From the NCBI GenBank assembly GCA_965267435.1, contig OZ253960.1:2356001-2420000 (forward strand): a stretch of 64,000 nucleotides of DNA, in the 5' to 3' direction. A program made the position numbers and the translations under genes. This stretch comes from JAWPMT01 sp965267435. Lineage in GTDB: Bacteria; Bacteroidota; Bacteroidia; Cytophagales; Cyclobacteriaceae. Positions within the stretch are counted from its first letter, which is position 1. Each line of letters opens with the position of its first letter. The notes beneath the pieces are model-generated. The model did not search any database. It was not told the DNA's origin and worked only from the letters and a program-made list of their open reading frames with translations. This document shows positions 56,051 to 64,000 of the stretch, in pieces.

Positions 56051-59000
56051 ATGGAAACAATCAGAAAGACCATTACAACCCTTCTACTTTCAGCTATTTT
56101 TTGCCTACCAGCTCTTGCGCAAGAAACCAACTGCGATGACGGCATAGACAACGACGGTAACGGCTTTGTCGACTGTTTCGATTCCAATTGCTCGGGAGGC
56201 TCCAGCTGTACCGACTTTTTCTTTGGCAATTCGGTAGAGTGTCAGGACGAACCAACGGAGGATCCCACCTTCTCCATTCGTGTACAGTGGGGTTCGGCGG
56301 ATCGAACGGCCAACAGCCACGCTACCCCTACAGTAGGTGACATCGATCAGGATGGCACACCAGAGATCGTGGTGAGTAACAAGCACGCGCAGACTGTGGC
56401 GGTCCTGGATGGTGTGACAGGCAGTACAGAATTCACCATTCCCCTCTCATTCCAACCTGAGAATGGCATCGCCATTGGCAATATCGATTCCAGTGACGAT
56501 GAGTGTGCGTGGATCTTTGTTGGTGAGGACCGTGGTAATGGAGATCTGGCAGCTTTCGATTGTACTGGTGCAGAGATGTGGACTGCTACTGTAGGTGACA
56601 AAGTGGGTATGCTGGGGCTTGCAGATTTCAACGGTGATGGCCAAGCGGAACTGTACTACGGCGATGAAATCCGGAATGCCCTGACTGGAGCTGTGATTGT
56701 GGCTGAGTCCGGAAACCTGGAGGTTGATTTTACCCATGGATCCATAGCAGTTGATGCCCTGGATGCCAGCGTGTGTGCCACCTGCGACGGTCTTGAACTG
56801 ATCACAGGTAATGAAATATGGGCTATTGATATATCAACAGGCTCAAAGACACTGGTCAAAGACATGAACGACGTCCTGGCAGCTCAGGGTGAAACAGGGA
56901 CATACCATCCCAAGTACTATCCCAACTGGGGAGGTGAAAACTGGACGAATGTCTCAGTCGCTGACTTCAACCTGGACGGAAATGTGGATGTGCTCATGCC
57001 TGGAGCACTGGGCAGTGACTACAATGGTACGACGACGATCTTCTTTTGGGACGTTGCCAATGAAAGCGTACGCATGTACTCAGACCTAACCAACAATCAC
57101 TCGCGTGGTACCGGTCGGATCAACATTGCAGATGTAGATGGTGACGGAGCATTGAACGCCAACTTCGTGTCGGATCAGAAGTTGTATTCGCTCGACACCA
57201 TGATGAATCCGATCTGGATCAAGGGTATCAAAGAGGGTTCTTCCGGTTTTACAGGCTGTACCCTCTTCGACTTTGATGGCGACGATGCAGCAGAAACTAT
57301 TTATAGGAGTGAAAGCCAGCTTTTGATCATTGATGGTACAGATGGCAGTACCCGGACCACTGCACCATGTATTTCCAGGACGCAGGAGGAGTACCCCATC
57401 GTTGCAGATGTCGATGGCGATGGCGCGAGCGAGATTTGCGTAACCTGCTACACAAGCGACGCAATGAGCTTCAGCCCCTACAGCAACTCTGAGTTTGGTC
57501 ACGTGCGGATCTTTGAATCCGACGGAGAAGTATGGCAGCCCTCCAGAACCGTCTGGAACCAACATGGATATTACAATGTCAACGTGGATGACGATCTTAC
57601 GATCCCAGCACAGCAGCAGGATCATACCGCCGTTTTCGGACAAGATTGTGACACGGGCATAGGTGATAATCGACCACTTAACACGTTCCTCACACAATCC
57701 ACTATCCTGGAGTCAAATGGCTGTCCGTCTTTTGTGTCTCCTGATATTAACCTAATAGCGATTGATGATGCCACGGCCTCCCTCTGTCCCGAGACCGAAT
57801 TTGACGTTACATTCACTCTCCGCAATGACGGAGATACCGACCTTTCAGGGACACTGCCGCTGGCTTTTTACAAGGGCGACCCCCGAACGGCCGACGCCGA
57901 GTTGATCTTTGTTGACAGTTATCCCCTGGACAATTTCCTTGTGGATTCGTCACTGACTATTACGCGAACCGTCGAGGGCTCTGGAGGAGATTTTGACCTT
58001 TATCTCTTAATCAACGATGCCGGCAGTCAGCCGCCAGTGACCATAGGAACAGCTAGTATTCCGGAATGTGAAACGGGCAACAACCTGGCATCCCGAGCTG
58101 TCACTTCCGCACCCTTTGAATTGACGGCTTTGAAAGTAAGTGACAATGAGAAGTGCGATGATAGCGCTTCCGACAACGGAGAGGCCATTGCCTATTATCA
58201 AGGAACAATCGGAGGGGGAACCGAGACCCTCTACTTTGAAAACTTTGAAGACCTAGCTGACGGCACAACGGAGGATACCGGAGCCACTGGCTGGACTCGG
58301 ACAAAAGCAAACAAAACCGATTTGGCGGCTGTCAGCTCAAGGTTAGGAACAAAGGCCTTCGAGGCCAACGACACCGACGGCATCGTGGAGTGGACCTCCG
58401 ATGAACTGGATATCAGCAGCTATGAAGATGTCTCTATATCAGTCGATCTCACTGCCTCCACTAGAATGGAGAACGCCGACTATATGGAAGTATATTTCAA
58501 TGTCGACGGTGTCACCGATCCTAATCCTGATACGTTTAACGGCAGCTTTGGCTTCCAAAGCGTGTCGCAAACAGGTGTCAATGGAAGCACTCTGCAAATA
58601 GTGGTGATAGCAAGAAATTCCGCCAACAATGAGCGCTACTACCTGGACAATGTCATAGTCACCGGAACTCTCGGAGAGCAGACCGGTCAGTTTACAGAAG
58701 CAAACGGATTCACCTTCTCATGGTATGATGAAAATATGTTGACGGTACTTTATGAGGGCTCATCAATTACGGGAATGCCAGAAGGTACTTATCAGGTCCA
58801 GGGCTATTTCGCCGAAGGCGACTGCTACTCAGATGTCCAAACTGTAGTCATCGACCTCGTAGAGCCTGCGCCTTTCACTGTGATCGGAACAGAGGTGGCG
58901 CCCCTAACCGACTGCGTCACACCTGATGGAGAAGCCTCAGTGGTCATAGAAGAAGCAGATCTGACAATTACCACCACAGGTTATACTTTCACATGGTTCA

Positions 59001-62000
59001 ATAGTGATGACCTTAGTACACCCCTCGTCACAGGCACAAGCCTGACTGGTGCCAATGCAGGTACTTATATCATTTTGGCCGAGCACATTGCCACTGGATG
59101 TACGGAACAGGGAAGTGTGGAGATTACATCAACTCAGACACCGACGGGAACACCACAGTTAGTGAGTAAAGACGACGTAAGCAGTTGTGTTGATCCCACG
59201 AATGGTTCTATCACAGTGGACGTTGATGGTCAAGTTGGTGGATTGCAATTCGATTGGTACGAAGGAACCGTTGCCGTGGGGGATCCCATCCATTCAGCGA
59301 CAGGAAACCTCGGCGCAACCTTAGACAATATTGGCGTCGGCGACTATACCGTTACAGCTACTGGCACGTCAGGATGTATTTCAGCACCACTGACAATTAC
59401 CGTTGGTTCTACGGTTGTTTTCCCGGATCCTACTGTGACCACCACCGACAATACATCTTGTAATATCGCTAACGGATCTGCATCAGCCGATGGCGATGGA
59501 GCTGGGACAGTCGCTGGATACGATTTTGATTGGTTTGCAGGCAATAACACTTTGGCTGAGAATCAGCTACCTACCGCCATAGCAGGAACAGTTCTTTCTA
59601 ACAATGACTCCGAAGTCACGGGCATGCCTGGAGGTACCTATACCTTGGTAGTCACCGACCAGGCAAGCGGGTGTGCGACAACGACAACACTGGAAATCAC
59701 TGATGCCTACACAGACCCTCTATTTGAGGATACTTACTCGCTTGTGGACACCGATCAGGCGCTCGAAGTCGAGGGACAGGCGCATGTCGAAACGGCTCAG
59801 ATCATTGCCGGTATGCAAGCAGTCACCATCAGTTACTGGGTCAATCTCAGTGCAGACAACTACACAAACGATGCTCGAATCTTCTCTTCCGGAGGAACCG
59901 GCGAGAATCAAGTGCTGCTTTGGAGCGATAATCATGATGGACTGGCCTTCGTGATGAAAACAGAAAATGACGGCGGAAGAGGACGTATCAACACCGCCTT
60001 CAAGCCAACGGGTTGGACTCAAGTAGTTGGGACGTGGGATGGAACCACCGGCGACATGGCCATTTATGCAAATGGCGTTCTGCTGGGAACGACGAACTAC
60101 GTGGGCACAGGGCTTGGAATTATCGATACGGGTAATCCGATGTTCCTCGCTAGAGATGGCAACCTTGGAGCAAAGAAATTTGAAGGCCAGGTTGATGAAT
60201 TCAGGATATACAATAAAGCCTTGAGCCAGGCTGAGATCCTCGCACAAATGTGTACTGCATTGACTGGATCGGAGGATGGTCTTGTATTGTACTATGACTT
60301 CGACGAACTCACGCTCTCCTCCACAACAATACAGGATAAATCGACCGACCCGGTATCTACGACGGGATCTTTGATGAGGACCAGCGCACCGCTAGGGTCG
60401 TTTGCCCTCCCTGCTGCAGAAATTGAGTGCGCCAACGTAGATGTAGACCCCAACAGTACTTGCGACGCTGCCAATCCGAACGGTCAAATCGACATTTCCG
60501 GATTCATCATGCCAGCGACTGACACGTATACGTTCTCATTGTACGACGGCTTTGACACCAGTGGGTCACTTTTGGCTTCGAACACAACCGGAGTTTTCAC
60601 GGATTTGGCCGGTGGTTTCTATACCATCATTGCGACGAGCCTGACCTCCGAATGTGTTACACCGCCAGTGACGATCACAGTTCCGGACCTGCAAGACCGA
60701 CCATCTATAGTTGGGACGCCCAGTGACAATACCAACTGTGTAGCTCCATTTAGTGGTCAGATTTCAATCACAGCTAGCTCTTCCTTCTCGGAGCCTACGT
60801 CGTACACCTACAACGTTTACGACGGGCCGAATACCACGAGCCTTCTACAGACATTCACCGTCGCGGATGGCAGCGTAGCGACAGTTGCAACTGGATTAGA
60901 TGATGGTACTTACCGCGTCGAAGTCATCAACGATGATATCCTTTGCAGCAACTTTATCGACGTAGTTGTAGGGGAAACTACGACAGATCCGACGTTTGTT
61001 GCCAGCGCAAATGACAATGTGAGTTGTGGCGCAGCCACCGGCTCGGTAAGTATCACTTCCGTAAGTGGTACAAATATCCTCAGTGTCACCGATCACTCCT
61101 ACACATGGTACTCTGGTCAGGTGGTCGATGCCGGCAGTCTCTTGGGTGAGACCAGCAGCTCCCTCAGCGGAGTTGGCCAAGGTTACTACACGGTAGTGGT
61201 CTCGAATGACAACACCGGTTGCGAGTCAGACCCGCAGACGTTCTATGTGGATGATGTGCCCTACGATCCTATTATTACCGTAGGTCAGATTGAGGACACC
61301 TCCTGCGCAACCTTCCCAGCAGATGGTACTGGTCAGTTGGGAGCCTACGCCACCCAGACTGATCAGCCGGGCTCCATATTTGGTGATGAAGACGGGTATA
61401 CCTTCGAATGGTACGAAGGAAACGGAACCGGAGGTACGTTGATCAGTTCAAGCGATACGACTGCTGCTACCATTGCAGCAGGCACATATACGCTGGTTGT
61501 GACGGGTGGGGCATCCTGCTCGGCGACCACAGTCGTAGTGCTCAACAATAACCCGATTACGCCAGTTGTGACAGGCGGAACCGTGAATGACAACGACATT
61601 TGCGATGCTTCCTTCCTCAATGGATCGAATGGTGGAGACATCACCGTAGATGTGACATTTGACGGTGCCGCCGTGACAGATTTCACTGGCTACACGTTCA
61701 CCTGGTACGAGGGTAATGGCACTGGAGGAACGCAAATCGTAGGCGATGCAACCCCAAGCCCCAATGGTTCGGAACCTGTCATCACAGATAATAACATCTC
61801 CGGTCTCCTTGCAGATCAATACACTGTGGTAGTCACTTCCCCAAATAGTTGTGAGAGTGCTTCTGCCGTATTCGAGGTGAATGACGCTGTCACGTTGCCG
61901 TCCATCAGCACGACGGTGGACGCAAACCTCTCTAGCTGCGATGCGTTGGCACCCAATGGGGCGGCTTCAGCCAACGTGGGTGGTAACACTGCTGACTACG

Positions 62001-64000
62001 ACTTTGAGTGGTTCGTTGGAAATGGAACGACTACATCGATCAGTGCGCCAGCTGCTGCCGGAGGCACTAACAATAGTGAAGCAACTGGGTTAGCCGCTGG
62101 TACTTACACCGTGCGCGCAACAGATCAAGCGACGGGTTGCCAGAGCACACAGACGGTAAGCATCGGCACTGCCCTCGCAACAGTATCAATTACCAGCTCT
62201 GCTACAACCGATGACGATCAGTGTACTGGTGGCAACGGCGCCATCACGATCTCAGAAGTGCAGGTAGTAGACAATGGAGTGACTTCCACGTACTCCACAG
62301 ATGCGGACATCAACGCCAACGTGACACTTGAGCTATACGCCAGTGATGGTACAACTCTGCTGGGATCATTCACTGCTCCGGATACCACAGGTTTGCCTGA
62401 TGGCTCATACGTGGTCATCGTGACCGACAACACTTCGACTTGTACGTCAGCCAATGTTCCATTTGTCATAGATGACATCCAGGTGAACCCTGCCCTGACT
62501 GCAACAGAAGCTGCCCCTTCCACGGTGTGCGTCGGAGGCACGAACCCTGATGGCTCTGCTAACGTCGTGGTAGACAATGCCGGAGGCAGCGTCAACTACA
62601 CCTACCTATGGCATACAGGCAATGACACGTCATCGCCTATCAATACGACAACTAACCCCTCTGCGGCTACTGCAACTCTATCAGGAGTAGAACCTGGTTT
62701 CTACACCGTTCTGGTAACAGATACCGATGGAACGGGTAACGGCTGTTCAAACACTGCGACTGTAGAAATTACGCTTGATGCCACAACCATTGCCATTGGA
62801 GGCTCAACAACTACTGATGCTTCCAACTGCGACGGCCTGGACAATGGCGAGTTCAGCATCACACAAGTGACCGAAGATGGCGCACCTGTGGGTGGAGCTA
62901 CCTACAACTACGAATTCTTTGATGATGGCGGTGGATCGCTACAGAGTGGAGCGACAGCCAGCATCTCCTCACTGACACCCGGTGACTACTCAGTGGTGAT
63001 CACCAATACTTCCACCAACTGTGAGTCAGCATCCATTCCTTTCACCATCGACGATGTTTCCGTAACTCCTGATCTATCACTGTCGATTACTGACAACTCA
63101 GATTGCGGAACAGCTGGAGACAATGGTAGCATCACAGTGAACATTGCCAGTGCTTCAGGTACCTACTCTTACGAGTGGTTCAACGGCAGTGACGTCAATG
63201 ATGAAGGCAGTCCTTTCGCCGGAACAGGTGCGGGCACAGCCACTATCTCTGGTCTCGCGGCCGGTGATTACTGGGTGAAGGTGACGGATACTGCTGATCC
63301 TTCAAGTGGTTGCGAAGCCAAGATTGCAGGAACTGTTGCAGATGATCCCACCGAGATGACGATCACCGCTGCGACTCCTGTTGATTCTGATCAGTGTACA
63401 CCAGAGAATGGATCCATCACCGTAACTACTGTAGACATCAATACTGTGGCTACCGATGCTGAGACCATGACTGGATATACCTTCCAGATCTATGACAATG
63501 CGGCCACACCTGCTTATGTCAAAGACTTCGAAAACCAGGCAGATGGTATCAGCGATCCATCAGCGACAGATCTTGCAAGTGGTACCTATCATGTAGTGAT
63601 CGTGGAGAATGCTAGCGGATGTACTTCCAACTTGTACCAGTTCGCTATCGGCAACAATGCCGTATCTCCGACACTCACGGTTGCTGAAGATCAGGCCTCC
63701 ACAGTTTGTGCAGGTGGTAGCAACCCTGATGGCGAGGCTTCTGTGACCATCACCAATGACGATACGGATGCTTACACCTACCTATGGCACACGGGCAACG
63801 ATACCTCCTCTCCTATCAACACGACGACCAACCCTTCTGCTGCCACCGCCACGTTGACTGGCGTCGAAGCAGGCTTCTACACGGTCCTCGTGACAGATAC
63901 TGAAACAGGTGGATTGGGTTGCTTCAACACTGCTACTGTGGAGATCACGCTCGATCCCACGACCATTGCCATTGGCGCCTCTACAACTACTGATGCCTCC
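56051..64000 (+). CDS. Giant secreted FG-GAP/CARDB/LamG/Ig-like repeat protein, 3' end outside the window
   Basis: Open from the ATG at 56051 to the window end (2,650 codons). Approximate order: signal peptide ending LPALAQ (about 20); a cysteine-bracketed calcium loop CDDGIDNDGNGFVDC (25-40); FG-GAP/VCBS blades (85-520; for example DIDQDGTPEIVV, DVDGDGALN, DVDGDGASEICV); a CARDB-like domain (555-690); a jelly-roll-like segment (about 720-880); then SprB-like/Ig-like modules of about 85-130 residues, each with one Cys near its start, a TFTWYEG-type strand and a GxYTVVVT end. A LamG-like domain (about 59690-60260) is inserted among them. The C-terminus is not visible; a T9SS sorting domain is expected. 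The architecture resembles SprB-type motility adhesins and matrix proteins, but no specific role can be claimed. Confidence 0.92.
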   Translation, partial: METIRKTITTLLLSAIFCLPALAQETNCDDGIDNDGNGFVDCFDSNCSGGSSCTDFFFGNSVECQDEPTEDPTFSIRVQWGSADRTANSHATPTVGDIDQDGTPEIVVSNKHAQTVAVLDGVTGSTEFTIPLSFQPENGIAIGNIDSSDDECAWIFVGEDRGNGDLAAFDCTGAEMWTATVGDKVGMLGLADFNGDGQAELYYGDEIRNALTGAVIVAESGNLEVDFTHGSIAVDALDASVCATCDGLELITGNEIWAIDISTGSKTLVKDMNDVLAAQGETGTYHPKYYPNWGGENWTNVSVADFNLDGNVDVLMPGALGSDYNGTTTIFFWDVANESVRMYSDLTNNHSRGTGRINIADVDGDGALNANFVSDQKLYSLDTMMNPIWIKGIKEGSSGFTGCTLFDFDGDDAAETIYRSESQLLIIDGTDGSTRTTAPCISRTQEEYPIVADVDGDGASEICVTCYTSDAMSFSPYSNSEFGHVRIFESDGEVWQPSRTVWNQHGYYNVNVDDDLTIPAQQQDHTAVFGQDCDTGIGDNRPLNTFLTQSTILESNGCPSFVSPDINLIAIDDATASLCPETEFDVTFTLRNDGDTDLSGTLPLAFYKGDPRTADAELIFVDSYPLDNFLVDSSLTITRTVEGSGGDFDLYLLINDAGSQPPVTIGTASIPECETGNNLASRAVTSAPFELTALKVSDNEKCDDSASDNGEAIAYYQGTIGGGTETLYFENFEDLADGTTEDTGATGWTRTKANKTDLAAVSSRLGTKAFEANDTDGIVEWTSDELDISSYEDVSISVDLTASTRMENADYMEVYFNVDGVTDPNPDTFNGSFGFQSVSQTGVNGSTLQIVVIARNSANNERYYLDNVIVTGTLGEQTGQFTEANGFTFSWYDENMLTVLYEGSSITGMPEGTYQVQGYFAEGDCYSDVQTVVIDLVEPAPFTVIGTEVAPLTDCVTPDGEASVVIEEADLTITTTGYTFTWFNSDDLSTPLVTGTSLTGANAGTYIILAEHIATGCTEQGSVEITSTQTPTGTPQLVSKDDVSSCVDPTNGSITVDVDGQVGGLQFDWYEGTVAVGDPIHSATGNLGATLDNIGVGDYTVTATGTSGCISAPLTITVGSTVVFPDPTVTTTDNTSCNIANGSASADGDGAGTVAGYDFDWFAGNNTLAENQLPTAIAGTVLSNNDSEVTGMPGGTYTLVVTDQASGCATTTTLEITDAYTDPLFEDTYSLVDTDQALEVEGQAHVETAQIIAGMQAVTISYWVNLSADNYTNDARIFSSGGTGENQVLLWSDNHDGLAFVMKTENDGGRGRINTAFKPTGWTQVVGTWDGTTGDMAIYANGVLLGTTNYVGTGLGIIDTGNPMFLARDGNLGAKKFEGQVDEFRIYNKALSQAEILAQMCTALTGSEDGLVLYYDFDELTLSSTTIQDKSTDPVSTTGSLMRTSAPLGSFALPAAEIECANVDVDPNSTCDAANPNGQIDISGFIMPATDTYTFSLYDGFDTSGSLLASNTTGVFTDLAGGFYTIIATSLTSECVTPPVTITVPDLQDRPSIVGTPSDNTNCVAPFSGQISITASSSFSEPTSYTYNVYDGPNTTSLLQTFTVADGSVATVATGLDDGTYRVEVINDDILCSNFIDVVVGETTTDPTFVASANDNVSCGAATGSVSITSVSGTNILSVTDHSYTWYSGQVVDAGSLLGETSSSLSGVGQGYYTVVVSNDNTGCESDPQTFYVDDVPYDPIITVGQIEDTSCATFPADGTGQLGAYATQTDQPGSIFGDEDGYTFEWYEGNGTGGTLISSSDTTAATIAAGTYTLVVTGGASCSATTVVVLNNNPITPVVTGGTVNDNDICDASFLNGSNGGDITVDVTFDGAAVTDFTGYTFTWYEGNGTGGTQIVGDATPSPNGSEPVITDNNISGLLADQYTVVVTSPNSCESASAVFEVNDAVTLPSISTTVDANLSSCDALAPNGAASANVGGNTADYDFEWFVGNGTTTSISAPAAAGGTNNSEATGLAAGTYTVRATDQATGCQSTQTVSIGTALATVSITSSATTDDDQCTGGNGAITISEVQVVDNGVTSTYSTDADINANVTLELYASDGTTLLGSFTAPDTTGLPDGSYVVIVTDNTSTCTSANVPFVIDDIQVNPALTATEAAPSTVCVGGTNPDGSANVVVDNAGGSVNYTYLWHTGNDTSSPINTTTNPSAATATLSGVEPGFYTVLVTDTDGTGNGCSNTATVEITLDATTIAIGGSTTTDASNCDGLDNGEFSITQVTEDGAPVGGATYNYEFFDDGGGSLQSGATASISSLTPGDYSVVITNTSTNCESASIPFTIDDVSVTPDLSLSITDNSDCGTAGDNGSITVNIASASGTYSYEWFNGSDVNDEGSPFAGTGAGTATISGLAAGDYWVKVTDTADPSSGCEAKIAGTVADDPTEMTITAATPVDSDQCTPENGSITVTTVDINTVATDAETMTGYTFQIYDNAATPAYVKDFENQADGISDPSATDLASGTYHVVIVENASGCTSNLYQFAIGNNAVSPTLTVAEDQASTVCAGGSNPDGEASVTITNDDTDAYTYLWHTGNDTSSPINTTTNPSAATATLTGVEAGFYTVLVTDTETGGLGCFNTATVEITLDPTTIAIGASTTTDAS
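59690..60260 (+). other. LamG-like (concanavalin-type) domain within the giant protein
   Basis: A ~190-residue segment with the standard LamG pattern: ALEVEGQAHVETAQ, AVTISYWVNLSA, GWTQVVGTWDGTTGDMAIYA, GQVDEFRIYNKALSQAEI and LVLYYDFDE. Such domains bind carbohydrates or proteins in other systems. It interrupts the array of Ig-like modules in frame. Confidence 0.85.
62170..64000 (+). repeat. About 1.18-kb coding repeat, first copy and part of the second
   Basis: From about 62500 the protein repeats at a distance of about 1,176-1,182 bp. The block TYLWHTGNDTSSPINTTTNP appears at about 62600 and again at about 63780, and TTIAIGxSTTTDAS at about 62785 and 63961. The two copies differ at many third codon positions while the protein is nearly identical, so this duplication is older than those in the giant adhesin. 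The array probably continues beyond the window. Confidence 0.85.

Overview
The window looks like chromosome from a marine or free-living gliding-type Bacteroidota, most likely a Cytophagales/Cytophagia relative. Supporting signs are type IX secretion (T9SS) sorting domains of both type A and type B, a PorP/SprF protein, PorT-like outer-membrane barrels, a nucleotide-transporter/HEAT/cNMP fusion, a GIN-domain (DUF2807) protein, and starts that mostly lack Shine-Dalgarno sequences. Base composition is near 50% GC. I see no rRNA, tRNA, insertion sequence, integrase, CRISPR array or phage genes. About 35 of the 64 kb encode three giant repetitive secreted proteins, two of which run off the window ends.

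Layout. 1-7413 (-): 3' truncated giant secreted protein with a seven-unit propeller-like N-terminus, many HYR-type immunoglobulin-like domains, a six-blade NHL propeller and two inserted sandwich-like segments. It lies 2 bp downstream of a small secreted protein (7416-7790). 7791-8509: non-coding, repeat-rich spacer. 8510-9193 (-): GIN-domain protein with a clear terminator. 9286-10854 (+): GT39-type membrane glycosyltransferase. 13730 down to 10857 (-): probable operon of sulfatase, small membrane protein and SMP-30/gluconolactonase. 13814-17066 (+): molybdopterin oxidoreductase and short-chain dehydrogenase. 17343-17642 (-): small unknown gene, divergent from an SRAP (HMCES/YedK-type) DNA-crosslink protein at 17741-18508.

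45269 down to 18525 (-): five co-directional genes. In transcription order they are a triple TIR/DUF4062-like protein, a membrane-anchored nSTAND1 NTPase with a seven-blade WD40 propeller, a TPR-plus-barrel outer-membrane protein, a propeller-like lipoprotein, and a 6,448-codon T9SS adhesin-like protein with two large tandem arrays. This is the strongest candidate for an unusual system: a cytoplasmic sensor/conflict-type module followed by envelope parts and a giant surface protein.

48705 down to 45370 (-): NTT/Npt-type transporter fused to HEAT repeats and a cyclic-nucleotide-binding domain; then a histone-deacetylase-like enzyme (48742-49641) and a PorT-like barrel (49684-50466), all on the minus strand. 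From 50607 (+): a PorP/SprF protein with a C-terminal SPOR domain, 2 bp before an FG-GAP protein with a type B sorting domain, then a third giant secreted protein that starts at 56051 and is open to the window end. The PorP/SprF protein is probably the dedicated T9SS partner of one or both downstream substrates.

Domain names come from motif recognition by eye; no profile search was run. Repeat boundaries are approximate.
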